Source: Malaya genurostris
Lineage: Eukaryota; Arthropoda; Insecta; Diptera; Culicidae
NCBI RefSeq assembly: GCF_030247185.1
Contig: NC_080571.1
Span: forward strand, 39,215,502-39,279,501
Direction of reading: 5' to 3'
Length of the DNA stretch: 64,000 nt
In this document: positions 45,291-56,685 of the stretch, piece by piece
How the letters are laid out: each line of letters begins with the position of its first letter
Numbering within the stretch: position 1 is the stretch's first letter
The notes under the pieces: generated by a model
Database searches by the model: none
The model's input: only the letters and a program-made list of their open reading frames with translations
What the model was told of the DNA's origin: nothing
Position numbers and translations under genes: made by a program

Positions 45291-45299
45291 GTAATGCCA

Positions 45300-45460
45300 A
45301 GACTTTGCTTTGCGAAAACGATGCATGAGGTGATTCTGAAATCCAAGATGACAACTTCCGGTTCACTGATATTCTTTGGAAACCCTTACAATATGAGTAA
45401 GGTTGATGTCAGAGTGAAAGCGTCACACGATGCGTCGAGGCGCGACACAGTGATGCCTCT
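45300..45460 (+). repeat. Fragments of dispersed repeats and a CG-rich MITE end
   Basis: GAAAACGATGCATGAGGTGA and 'ttctgaaatccaagatg' are shared with about 14690 and 51672. AAGGTTGATGTCAGAGTGAA at 45401 is the start of the MITE family at 29713-30033, truncated after about 50 bp. Confidence 0.6.
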
Positions 45461-46019
45461 CCATACTAAAGCTGGCAACAACCATGAACCATAACCGTCG
45501 ATAAACGTCAGCTGGATGATTTTTAATGAATAATTTGAGGTCTCTGAATATATTTCTATCTTGATAATGTATGAAAAATATTCGATCCACCTAAAAGTGA
45601 CATGATGCACCGTTCGCTTGTTACCTTGTGTGTTTCTATTTATTTCGTGATTGATTAGGAGCTTTCACTAATAGTTCAAATAATGATTAAACCTGCGTGG
45701 AAAATATATACACTGAGAAAAAAAACTTTTTCCTTATATCTTAAAAACATCAATTTTCTACAGAAGAGCTTATCCTAATATTTTTATTTTCTAATATGTT
45801 GTAACTTACAACTGATGAAATTTATTGCACTATGAGTAAAGATGGGAGAGTAACAGACAAAAAAGTGTTTTTTTTTGTTTTTCACAAAAACATTGAATTT
45901 AAAATAATGCTCTGCATTTTACATTTTTTAAGTTTTTCGACTTTATGAAAGAACACAAACACAAGTACAAAATAAAATTTGCTTGAATACTACCGCTTTA
46001 CTAATAATAGTGGATTTTT
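45461..46019. other. AT-rich DNA, no gene seen
   Basis: No supported feature. Confidence 0.4.
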
Positions 46020-47280
46020 ATCATGTTTTATTTTTAATAATTATTTATTGGAATATGAGCTAAAATTAAATTATTAAGATTTAAATTGGGTGTTCAGCCT
46101 CAAGTGGTGACTTCTCAGCCCTATTATATACATGATTTGGTTATTACCATGAGGACATCAATTCTGAGATTTTTGTGTAGGGAAAATTCTAAACCTACTT
46201 GTATTGTGTAATGGGGAAAAGGAATTTATATGCTAACTTACTAACTAATACAGAGAGCGAATCGATTCAATTGAAGATTGCATCGATTTTTGTCGGAATT
46301 TGCTTATAATATTATGTGACATTACATCTAATGGTTCTATATTTGTGAGTCTGTGTAACTCATTTGTACTAAACCAGGGAGGACGCTTCAAAAGCATTTT
46401 CAGAATTTTATTCTGAATCCTTTGAAGCGTTTTCTTTCTGGTGGAACAACAACTTGACCAAATCGGTACTGCATAAAGCATGGCTGGTCGGAAAATTTGT
46501 TTATAAATTAATAATTTGGTTTTCAGACAGAGCTTAGAATTTCTGTTTATAAGAGGATATAAACATTTAATTTATTTATTACACTTTGCCTGGATTCTTT
46601 CAATGTGATCCTTGAAAGTGAGTTTTTTGTCATACGTTAAACCTAAGTATTTAGCTTGATCAGACCATGTCAATTCCAAGCCATTCAATTTGAGAATACG
46701 ATTATTGTTTGGTCTAAGAAAAGAAGCTCTTGGCTTGTGAGGAAAGATAATTAATTGCGTTTTTGCTGCATTTGGTTTAATTTTCCATTTAGACAGATAA
46801 TCACTGAAAATATTTAAACTTCTTTGTAGGCGACTGCAGATCACTCTTAGATTTCTACCTGTGGCTAACAGACTTGTGTCGTCACAGAATAGCGATTTCT
46901 GACAACCAACGGGTAGATTTGGAAGATCAGAAGTGAAAATATTATACAAGATTGGAGCTACGCTCGAACCCTGCGGAACACCGGCTCGTACGGGTAGCAA
47001 TTCAGATTTACGATTCTGATAGCTAACCTGAAGAGTACGATCAGTTAAATAATTTTGAATCATTTTGATCAAATAAATAGGAAACTGGAAATCAGACATT
47101 TTTGCTATTAAACCTTTGTGCCAAACACCGTCGAATGCTTTTTCTATGTCTAGAAGAGCAGCTCCAGAAGATTTATTTGCTTTTATCATGTTCGTTACTC
47201 TGACAATTTGATAAGTAGTTGAATGTTCATGACGAATTCCAAACTGCTCTGGTAAAAAAATTGAATTCTCATTTATATGA
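46020..47280 (-). pseudogene. Jockey-type non-LTR retrotransposon fragment (RT)
   Basis: The minus strand reads SGAALLDIEKAFDGVWHKGL, LTDRTLQVSYQNRKSELLPV, RAGVPQGSSVAPILYNIFTS, FCDDTSLLATG and LGLTYDKKLTFKDHI, then a stop, and resumes in frame as YKQIFRPAMLYAVPIWSSCC and RIQNKILKMLLKRPPWF. These are RT domains of the Jockey superfamily (FDGVWH, GVPQGS, F.DD). The stop lies in CNKCNK. at 46572-46574. The palm motif is FCDD, where relatives have FADD. It is 5'-truncated at about 47280, where mariner copy B begins. No endonuclease or ORF1 remains. Confidence 0.85.
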
Positions 47281-49130
47281 GACCCGAAAATTCCAAAAGT
47301 GGGTAATTACCTACCTGAAACTCCATTCCAGCGAAAAGCAATGGCAATAATAGTATTATTCATACCAATAAGAATATTTTTATTGTAACTCGAAATAATA
47401 AATAAAATCAAAATTATAAAATACGAGTACTCAATGTAGAGTAAGGATGTGAAGATATATAACAGTAAGGTAAGAAGTGACAAGCAAGCAGACGTCTTTT
47501 AGCAACTTAACATTTACCTTCTAGTAGAGCAGTTGAACTTAAGTATCTCATCAATGTAAATCAAACAGTACTAAACCGTAGACTTACTCTCATTCAAGCC
47601 AACTATTTTTCTTTGGAGTATCTTTTTGAGATCAGCAAAGGACAAGTAGTCGCTGGGGGCTAAGTTATTGGGAATATGGTGGATGAGGAAACAGATCGGA
47701 GCCCAATTCGTTCAATTTGGCCATTGTTTTTATTGACTTGTGGCACGGTGCATTGTCTTGGTTAAAGATAATTGTTTCTTCTTCATATGAGACTGTTTAT
47801 TCGATTTCTCTGTTTAAACGCATCAATAATTCAATAAAATAATCACTTTTGATGGTACTTTCCTTTCCTAGTCGATGTTAATTATACTCGACCATCTAAA
47901 AACTGACACTATGATTGTTCCGACTACCTGTTGCGTTTTTGGATGGCTTTCTCCGTCTGAATGCGGATATGACTCCGGAGAAGAATGTTGGATCCATGTT
48001 TCGTCCATTGTTTCATACCAACGCAAGAAACCCTTTTCATTGCGACTAAACAGTGCCAAACAGCTCTCTGGATCGTTGATGCATTGTTGCTTTTATTCTA
48101 TTGTGAGCGAACATGGCACCCATTTGGAAAAGACCAAATTCATGCTCAGATTTTCGCGTAAGATCGTAAAAGCATATCCAGTTGATGTGCCAACCATCTC
48201 AGCACATCTAATCTCACGAGCTTGCGTTCATCCAACACGGTAGTCAAAACTTGCCTAATTTTTTTCCGTCTGGATGACGAAATACCAGAAATCTTTGTTT
48301 TTAATGGATCCGACTGCGAGTAACATTTCTCGACCAATTACTGAGTGCTGGGCTAGCGCGGTTTTCGTTTTAAGAAGCAATGTTTTATCAATACAAGGCA
48401 TTTATTATTTCTTTTTTTAAATTAAATTAATAAGTATCGTCACTTATATGTCGGTTGTTTTAGTGTGTACCACAAACACGATTGATGTGAAAATTTAACA
48501 CATGTCATCTGAAGGTTGGTACTTTCGAAAAATAAGGTTTGTTTAACATCACAAACGTCATCTTTGGGTCATTCCCGGAACTTTTTGAGCAATGTGTTAC
48601 GCTGAAGTAGCGGCTGAATTGTTTATGGATTTGGTTCGTGCGTCGTTTGATACCCGTGCGATACACATTTGGATCCAAAATCAGCTGTTTCTTCGTATTC
48701 GAGAAAATTCTTGATAACCTCGATCATGAGTTGGCGGTTCAATGCATTGGGGGCTGGTCTTATGAGCCAGTTATTGTATGTTCGTGTCCCGATCTGGAAG
48801 GATTCTTAGAGTCAGTAGGATTGTAGCGCACCAGTCATGCAATGGTTCTGTACGCTATGAGTCGGGTGCGAAGTGTGTTGAAAAAGAACCTCAAATAGTT
48901 CTCCAAAAGGAATGTAATACCAAGGCATTGGTTTAGAGAACTGGATGAACGAGTCCAGCAGTGATTTTAAAACTAGTTAATAGTTTTATGTTGTATTCGT
49001 TGTTTAAATGCGCAATTTTGTTTCAAAACAACATACCTAAAATACTTTACATTTCGAATTCACGCGTCTCATGCAAAGTTATACCGAAACAAAATTTTGT
49101 TAAAAAATGACCTTTCTCATTTCTACTCGT
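47281..49130 (-). pseudogene. Mariner (DD34D) transposase remnant, copy B
   Basis: Minus translation includes FSRNEKGFLRWYETMDETWI, PESYPHSDGESHPKTQQVVG and VSVFRWSSIINID (47868-48059), with MDETWIQH holding the first catalytic Asp. About 100 bp downstream (47640-47760) comes DNAPCHKSIKTMAKLNELGS, DLFPHPPYS, with the second Asp. An extra base then shifts the frame so the SPDLAPSDY motif with the third Asp is lost; APSDYLSFADL resumes in another frame. The flanks match copy A (37929-41270). It starts at the Jockey junction and is interrupted by a SINE at 48728-48942. Confidence 0.85.
48728..48942 (+). mobile_element. tRNA-like SINE inserted in mariner copy B
   Basis: The sequence runs from GTTGGCGGTTCAATGCATTG, through TTATGAGCCAGTTATTGTAT and a B-box-like GTTCGTGTCCCGATC, to GGAATGTAATACCAAGGCAT. 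Mariner copies A and B align up to 'cctcgatcatg' and again near 'gaaactag', and this block is absent from A, which bounds it. The second half matches 45170-45290. Confidence 0.65.
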
Positions 49131-50411
49131 GATGGGTCGTACCCCCTAAGCTATTCACAAATTTTTCATTCAAATTATGATAAAAAACGATATTTTATTC
49201 AAACTAAAAATTGATCCTTTATTGTACGAGGTTAAACTTGAGCATGAAGAAAACCGGATGAAATTTAAGTTATTCCTTCACAAGTTTTCGAACTTTTGAT
49301 CAAATGCTCTTTATCAAGTTCCGGACAAGTGTTGCATCGCATTTTTTGGACGCTTGAGTCCAATTTTTTTTTTTGAGCTCCTGCACGTTCCCAGCTGCCT
49401 TACCAGTCTTCTTGAAGACCCTCTTCACGAGTTCGATGGGTCGGAACTGAGGGTAATTTGGTGAATTGATATTTTTCTCAACGAAATTTATACCCTTTTC
49501 CGCAAGCATAGTGAGCCGGCGATAATTCCAGCCAAAACAGTGGAGGTGTACTATGCTTCTTATATAAAGGCAGCAATCTTTTCTGGAGACACTCAAATCG
49601 ATAGATTTCTGTATTTATAGTTCCGGTAGTGTAAAAAATGGTTGACTTCAAATCACAGGAACATATTGCTTGCCATACCAGTACCTTTCGATCGAATTTC
49701 TCCACTTGAATTGACCTGTCCGCATCGCTCACATCCTCCCCAACGACGACAGTTAAGTATTGTGAACCTGGAAGGGTTTTTTAATCCTCCTTTATATAAG
49801 TCTCATCGTCCATTAAAACGCATGGATCCGGACCCTGCAAAAGACGCGAATACAATTTCCGGGCCCTTGTTGCTGCTTGCTTCTTCTGTTTTACACTTTG
49901 TTCCGAGATTTTCTGCTTCTTGTAGGTCTTCAGGTGATTTCGCTTCTTGCTACGCTGGATCGTTCCGAGACTCGTCACTGCTTTATTGGCCAAATCACGT
50001 ATTGACATTGATTTGTTCTTCATGATTAGAGATACCACTTTCTGGTCCAGTTTCGAGGTGGAAGAACCGGATTATCTGCCTTTTCCTGGTAGCTCATCCA
50101 AAGAATAGTGTTCCCCAAACTTATTAATGATGGTTTTAACACTGGCATGATAAATTCCAAACCACTTTCCCAATTTTCGCATACTAATACCCTTCTTACT
50201 TAGCCATGTGTCCAGAACCTTAATTTTCACTTCCTTTTCAATACGCGACAAGACATTTTGAAAACGCAGAATTTCAACCGCACAAACAAGTAAACAAACG
50301 AAAGCTGACAGCAAAACGCACAGCATGTTGTGATCTGAGCATAAGATACCATCACAAATACATTCGTACAACACAAATGTATGTGGATAGCTTATTTTCG
50401 ATACACTCCTT
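49131..50411 (-). pseudogene. DD37E transposon copy 2, nearly full-length transposase with lesions
   Basis: Minus translation in order: KVLDTWLSKKGISMRKLGKW, HASVKTIINKFGEHYSLDEL (HTH), a stop after LPGKGR, SKLDQKVVSLIMKNKSMSIR, MDDETYIKED (first catalytic Asp) followed by a stop, EKFDRKVLVWQAICSCDLKS, FYTTGTINTEIYRFECLQKR, PPLFWLELSPAHYACGKG (WLEL where WPDL is expected, so Asp is replaced by Glu), a frameshift/deletion, then INFVEKNINSPNYPQFRPIE. The 5' inverted end CGATACACTCCTT lies at 50399-50411 and matches copy 1. The 3' inverted end is not visible. It cannot make an active enzyme. Confidence 0.88.
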
Positions 50412-50770
50412 AGAGAATCCAATTTTTGCTCTTCAAGAGGTTTGCAGCTTTACTCTCTGAGAATTAGATCTCAGACAAACAAGGAAAGATCGTCTCTTGC
50501 ACATGAAAAATAATTGTTACAACCGTCACTGAACAGTGATTCTGTATTCGAAATGACGGTAAAATTGCATTTGCATGTACATCAATGATAATGTTTATGA
50601 CGGAATCTTATCGGATTTTTGTAGCAATATGTTATGATACTAATCTGAAACCTGAAATATTTACCAATTCCATCATGTTTTGGCGCCCTCTGGATTTTGA
50701 GATGATCTAAATCCTAGCCGCCTCACGACACGGTACCCAGGTTTAACCAAACATCCTCGTTCAATACCTA
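50412..50770. other. Non-coding DNA, no gene seen
   Basis: No feature is supported between the DD37E end and the ATCGA-rich block. Confidence 0.4.
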
Positions 50771-50789
50771 TTTTTTGCTCAAGTAGGGA

Positions 50790-51025
50790 TGTCGTAATAT
50801 TGATTAATCGAGTAATTAATAACCCAGATAATCGAGTAATATTTAATCGATTAGCTTTAAACTAATATTCAATTATTGAGCTAATCAAATAATTGAAAAA
50901 ATCCCAAAGCAATAATCGAATAAATAATCGAGTAATCGATTAATAACCCAGATAATCGAATAAATTTCAATCGATTAGCTTCCAAATTATACTCGATTAT
51001 TGAATAATCGAGTAACTTAAAAATT
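50790..51025. repeat. ATCGA-rich duplicated block
   Basis: 'taataacccagataatcga' followed by 'tcgattagctt' occurs at about 50818-50850 and again at about 50942-50972. The block is a tandem duplication of roughly 125 bp, filled with ATTCGA/ATCGA/TAATCGAGTAA words on both strands. Confidence 0.7.
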
Positions 51026-51041
51026 CCGACTCCCTGCGCTC

Positions 51042-51090
51042 AAGCACTGGGTAGGAGAGTATATTTATAGTCACTTGTTGCCAGCGATGC
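51042..51090. repeat. SINE-associated segment shared with 35130-35190
   Basis: 'caagcactgggtaggagagtatatttatagtcacttgt' repeats 'caagcattgagtaggagagtgtatttataatcgcttgt' next to the tRNA-like sequence at 34904. It is evidence that both belong to one dispersed element. Confidence 0.55.
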
Positions 51091-52265
51091 CAACCCTACG
51101 GATTTATCCGTAGATCTACGGATTTATGTTTAACCTTTTTTTTCTATGGATCTAAGAATGAACCTCTCGAAGTCTACGAATTTTGCATTATTTCTCCAGA
51201 AATCTTCAGGTATTGCGCATTGTACACTTGATTAGACTTCGGCGAGAGAATTATTTGCACAATTCGTTGCTTTACTTTACACACATGAGTAAAAATTTCT
51301 GAAATGGCTCCCCCCATTTTTCACGAGATAACCGATTTTGTGTTATTGTTTTGTAGTATTAGTATCTACGAACATGTTCGTGAAATATTTCGTCAATATT
51401 GATTTTTTGGTACTATTTTTAGTTACATAAATATTCATATATATCTTCATTGTAATGCTTCTTGAAACTCAAGTTCGTTTTCGAATTACACGAAACTTTG
51501 CAAATGGATAAACAACTATTTTGGTCATAGAATGAGGAAAAAGTTGGTTAAAAATGTTCAATTTTACTAAACTTTCTACTTAAATTTTCTAAAGAAATCG
51601 ATATTAAAGTACCTTCATCATGCGATTTTTGTTTCTGTTAAATAGTAAAATGTTGCATAATGAGTAGAAGTCGGAAAACGATGCATGAGGTGGTTCTGAA
51701 ATCCAAGATGGATCCCTCCAACATAGATGAACTGTCCACCGAAGGCGGATCTCAATTTGGTCGTTGTTTGTGGGACGTGGCACCGTCTTGTTGAAAACGC
51801 ATGTCCATTTTTCGATAAAAAAGTGAATCTTCCTTCAACTTTGCCAGCGCCCATTCACCAAATGTCAAACGTTGTAAGTCGATTCATGATTAAATTATCG
51901 ACCAAACTGAACAAGTTTGACAATGACACAGGACACGATTCACGCGTGATCTGTCAAAAACAGTGTTGCAAAAAAAAACCAGCATAAAAATCACCCTTTT
52001 AGTAGTAGCATTTGCTTTGGCGTATCTACCAGGAAAATGTTTACGGTTTAGGATTAACCGTTGATGGAGGTTTCATGGAAATTTGAATCAAAAACGGGGT
52101 TATCTTATGTTTATTTGATGTCAAAGTTCAAATTTGATGTCTGAAAAAAGGTCATCAAATTAAGTTAAATGGTAAAATTTAAAATTATTTGCTTTAATTG
52201 TCTTTAAAAGTCTCTCGAAGATCCCAGTATTTGTTATTTGATCCGAACAACTTCTCCGGCAATCT
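51091..52265. other. Non-coding DNA with repeat fragments
   Basis: GGAAAACGATGCATGAGGTGG at 51672 is the same dispersed phrase as at 45316. From 51720 a few bases ('cggatctcaatttggtcgttgtttgtgggacgtggcaccgtcttgttgaa') resemble mariner-type transposase DNA in reverse complement, but too little remains to translate with confidence. Confidence 0.4.
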
Positions 52266-52269
52266 AAGT

Positions 52270-53335
52270 CAGGCTTCGAATTTTCAGAGTTATGTGGTTT
52301 TCTTTCTGCGGTTTTTTTATGCGAAGTTTCAGAGTAATGCGGTTTTTTATGCAAAGTTCCAGAGTTATGCGGTTTTTTTCTATGCGAATTTTCAGAGTTA
52401 TGCGGTTTTTTTATGCGAAGTTTCAGAGTTATGCGGTTTCCTTTCTGCGGTTTTTGCCTTTCTCATATAGAAAGGTTATGCAATCACTGTGAAAACCGAC
52501 TTTTGAACCAAGGCCCGGAGGGCCGAGTGTCATATACCATTCGACTCAGTTCGTCGAGTACGCAAAATGTCTGTGTGTGTATGTGTGTGTGTGCATGTGC
52601 GCATGTGTGTATGTATCGTTTTTTCGCACTAACTTTTCTCGGAGATGGCTGAACCGGTTTTCACAAACTTAGATTCAAATGAAAGGTCTTGTGGTCCCAT
52701 ACAAAATTCCTGAATATTGTTTGAATCCGACTTCCGATTCCGGAATCATGGGGTAAAATGTGCAAAAAAATGTGAAAATAAGTGCCCTAACTTTTTCCAC
52801 AGATGGCTGAATCGATTTTCACAAACTTAGCTTCAAATGAAAGATCTTAAGGTCCCATACAAAATTCCTGAATATTATTTGGATCCGACTTCCGGTTCGG
52901 GAGTTATGGGGTAAAATGTGCAAAAAAGAAAATATGTGTTCTAACTTTTCTCATAGATGGCGCGACCGATTTTCACAAACTTAGATTCAAATTAAAGGTC
53001 CTGTGGTCCCATGCGTCCCTGAATTTTATGGGGAAAAACCTTGGAAAAATTTCTAAATCGACCTCAAATCTTTTTCAATTGATAGTTTTTATCAGTAGGC
53101 GGTCAAACAAACCGATTTCGGTTATTCTTTTAAGAATCGCAGAGAATTATTTTGAAGAATACCACAGTATTATATATGATAGTATGATTGATATGAGAAA
53201 GGCATCATCACACCACTAGGTGGATTAAAACAGGTTTTTTATGTTAAGTTTCAGAGTTATGCGGTTTTTTTATGCGAATTTTCAGAGTTATGCGGTTTTT
53301 TTTATGCGGTTTTTTTACGCGGTACGTAAACTCGC
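52270..53335. repeat. About 30-bp minisatellite (TTATGCGAAGTTTCAGAG) split by a dispersed repeat
   Basis: Units such as 'ttttttatgcgaagtttcagagttatgcgg' repeat about five times at 52280-52450 and about three times at 53236-53330. They are interrupted by 52456-53232. Frames reading through the units (52198-52492) are artefacts. Confidence 0.8.
52456..53232. mobile_element. 777-bp complete-looking copy of the dispersed repeat
   Basis: It starts GCCTTTCTCATATAG and passes through GGCCCGGAGGGCCGAGTGTC and a TG-rich stretch. Three tandem modules follow ('gatggctgaaccggttttcac', 'ttcaaatgaaaggtc', 'ggtcccatacaaaatt', 'gaatccgacttccg'). It ends ATATGAGAAAGGCATCATCA then CCACTAGGTGGATTAAAACA. GCCTTTCTCATAT and ATATGAGAAAGGC (53191-53203) are inverted. 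GGTTTTT flanks both sides (52449-52455, 53233-53239), a possible target duplication, although that word is part of the host minisatellite. Confidence 0.75.
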
Positions 53336-53700
53336 ATAAAAAAGACTTCAGTGTATATCATTAATTCTACACGTTACAAGATCATCGAGCTGGTTTTTCT
53401 CTATACATAATGTATATATTATATCTCTTTAATTTACTTGAAATAAAAGCACTCTCATAACTTTAATATAAATACGAAGGGCGTCTTTACATCTTCTAGA
53501 AAAATTAATACAGATTGTCTCTTTCTCTTGACATTCCCAACAAAAAAATTAAGAATGTTTCACGAACTACAACTGCTCGTATGTCAACTAGTTCAAATCA
53601 ACCCTTTCGAAAATAGCACTCATTGTACTGAGTTAAGCAGATTAACATCACCTTGCGGAACACGAACTCATGAACCTGCTACCGTAAGTTGAAAAAAAAA
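53336..53700. other. AT-rich DNA, no gene seen
   Basis: No supported feature. Confidence 0.4.
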
Positions 53701-54310
53701 TGCGACTTACTCAGCAGTCACACAACGAACGCCCCGTTTGCCATTCCAGTTCAGCAGGCAAAACCCCAAATAAATCAATTTCGTTTTGAGAGCAGCGACT
53801 AGGACACCGATCCGCCAAGCCCAGGTTTTGAAATAGAAGATTTCCGTTTTTTCGATCAGGATCCCAGGAAAAACAGGAAAGCAACTTCAGCACCTACCTA
53901 CCTGACTGACTGACTGACTGACTGGCTGGCTGGCTGTTTGTCTGTCGAGGGGTCCACTTTTAAGTGGACGGGTTTGCTTGCTTTGCTGGCACTGTGGGTG
54001 AATGCTAGAAAAGTTCGGTTAACTGACAGCCAGAATGTGTTGCGTTTTGACATTTTTCACTGGCATCGGTGCCGGTGTGCCACTCCCTGGCCGGGATTTT
54101 GCGATTCGACTGAAATGGGTCGGCTGAAATTCCTGACGCACAAAGACAAAGACAAAGAGAAAAGAGTTCCCTCCGGTTCGCTCAGCAATACGACGTTGGA
54201 TGCCGGATTTTCGGCTTGCTCGACTGGAAGGGACGGATCTGTATATTTTTCATAGATTGACATAAGGCGAGTCCGGCGAGTCAGTTTCTTTGCCTTTACC
54301 TTCACCGGGA
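53701..54310. other. GC-richer unique block
   Basis: Contains a CTGA/CTGG tetranucleotide run at about 53901-53932. Frames on both strands (53711-53893 minus, 53938-54255 plus, 54057-54305 minus) overlap and show no domain. A minus-strand GTAAGT at about 53706-53711 could be a donor for a minus exon ending there, but no acceptor or coding pattern supports it. Confidence 0.35.
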
Positions 54311-54755
54311 GTGTTGTCTTTTCCAGAGAAATTGCTGCGTTGCTAAAGCAGTACTATTTGTACAAATTAATGATGTTTGAAGATGTATTTGGATCTTGTT
54401 TAGTCAGACCGAATAAATGCGCATGGCTTACCTTCTGAGTTTTATTTCCATTTGATTGATTTCGGGTCTTACGGTTGAGTTTGATGTCAGTCTGAGATCG
54501 GGATAAAAATTTTATTCTAGTATACTACGGTTTTAAACTCTGTACAGTCAAATTAATTCATTTAAATCTTATGTCCATAACTTTCGCTTTACAGAAGACT
54601 TTTAACTTCGCTATTTTGACAATCTTCTACCTTCTGTGCCTAATGTAATAACATAACGCCATATTAAACATTATTTGAATACTTATTTTAACCAGATTCC
54701 AATGTGCTCTCATCAGGAGAAGCCCCGGAGAATTTGGAGTTCTCCTTGAACGGTT
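54311..54755. other. Non-coding DNA, no gene seen
   Basis: No supported feature between the GC-richer block and the CR1-like element tail. Confidence 0.4.
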
Positions 54756-54759
54756 GGTA

Positions 54760-56685
54760 GATTTGTTTATTTGTTTATTTGTTGCTATATAATCCATCTG
54801 ACAATAGGTGTCTTAATGAATAAAGTAAACTAAACTAAAAATCATTCAACTTAGGCTAAATTATCATGAAACACAACACGAAAAAGGTCAAGTAGCTTAC
54901 GATAAAACAAATTGGACGACAAATTAAAATAAAAAAACTCAGCGAACTCGTTGAATTGTCGACATATGGATCTAAATGGCTCATGCTGTCCGTATACAGT
55001 ATACTGTGTTTCAAGGAGCAAGAAATTACGCTGTCGAAGAGATTTTTCTGGAGCATACATATTTAGACGTTCGAGTAATGCGGGACAATCAACAGCACCA
55101 AGAAGCAATTTCGCTGCGAATGTAGCTTGAGCATATGTCCTTCTTAATTCCAGGGGTTCAATGCTTAAGAGACGGCAACGATCTTCATATGACGGTAGCT
55201 GTATGGGGTCGTTCCAGGGTAAAAGTCTCAATGCGTATCTCACAAATTTGCGTTGCACTGCTTCAATCCTCAATATCCAATTTGAATGATATGGACACCA
55301 GACAATCGCGTTCGACTCAAGCACTGACCGTACCAGCGAGCAGTATAATGATCGTATGCACAAGGATCGCGAAACTCGGAGGAAATTTTAAATATGAATC
55401 CCAATTGCCGATTTGCTTTGCAAATAATATTTTCATAGTGAAGTTTGAAGGTTATTTCGCGATCAAGAATCACACCGAGATCTTTCACATGTTCTGTTCG
55501 CGTTAGCGTGTATCCAGCGATTTTGTAATCGAATACTATTGGTGCACTTTTTCGATGAAAAGATATAACACTGCATTTTTCGATACTCAATTTCAAAAAA
55601 TTCATGGTACACCATATTTGAAATGTATCAAGCATTTTTTGCAACTCCAGGCAATTTAACAGACTTTATATAATTTTGAAAAGTTTCGTGTCGTCAGCAT
55701 AGAACAAACGGCATTCCGTCGGTAACAGCGTTGATACATCATTAATGAAGATAGAGAACAGTAACGGACCAAGGATACTACCTTGAGGCACTCCCGAAAG
55801 ATTCGTGAAGGTCTCCGAAGTCGAAGATTCAATTTTAATCCGAACAAAGCGATTCGTCAAGTAAGACTTAAACCATGCAACTCCTCGTGTAGAGATTCCA
55901 AGTACCTCTAATTTTTTTAGGAGAATTCCGTGATCAACCCGGTCAAATGCCGCTTTAAGGTCAATATAAACCGCATCAGTCTGCAGGCCACGGTCCATGT
56001 TCCGTATACAGTTCGAAGTGAACTGTAAGAGATTCGTCGACACGGAACGATTAGGGAAAAATCCGTGCTGCTGGGTGTCAATGTAATTTCTGCAGCAGAC
56101 GAACAAGATGTCGTTGACAATGATCTCAAACAGTTTTGAACATGCGCACAAGCAAGTAATTCCTCGGTAATTAGCAACATTTCACTTATCGCCTTTTTTG
56201 TGAACCGGAAACATAAAGGACGACTTCCAACACGTGGGAAACTCACTTTGTTGAACCGAAAGATTGAATAGCATTGCTAACGGGTAACTCAAGACGAATG
56301 AACAGCGCTTAAGCACAGACGAAGGAATTCCATCGGGACCAGCAGCAAATGATAGCTTTAGTTTGTTCAAGGCTGCAATAACCATATCCTGCGTTATGTA
56401 TGGCAACTCGAAACTAAATACGTCTCGCGGTAATCCAGCTGTTGCTTCATCAATCTGCATCGTTGTGGCGCATCGTTCATGGAATGCATGCTTGAAATGG
56501 TGAGCAAACAGATAACACTTTTCGATTTCATTGTTGGCTGTCTCATTTTCCAAGAACATTGAACGAGGAAGACCAGTTTCTTTTCTTTTGGAATTTACAA
56601 ACGACCAAAACAGTTTGGGTTTACGACGAAGGCTTTGCTCAATCCGTTTAACGTACTGAGAATAGTCAAATTCTTCCGACTAAAT
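54760..56685 (-). pseudogene. CR1-like (Jockey superfamily) non-LTR retrotransposon fragment
   Basis: Minus translation across several frames: FDYSQYVKRIEQSLRRKPKL, AAGPDGIPSSVLKRCSFVLS, KSSFMFPVHKKGDK, NYRGITCLCACSKLFEIIVN, QTDAVYIDLKAAFDRVDHGI, LSGVPQGSILGPLLFSIFIN, FYADDTKLF (intact YADD), KDLGVILDREITFKLHYENI, RIEAVQRKFVRYALRLLPWN. This is an RT of the CR1/T1-like part of the Jockey superfamily, from just upstream of RT to the C-terminus. Frameshifts near 56180, 55660 and 55290 break it. A repeated TTTA(TTTG) tail at about 54761-54785 marks the 3' end. Endonuclease and ORF1 are missing. Clade assignment is by motif memory. Confidence 0.85.

Noticed and set aside
53706..53893. Minus-strand exon ending at a GTAAGT donor
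   Set aside because: The donor matches, but the 60-codon frame has no family resemblance and no partner exon was found.
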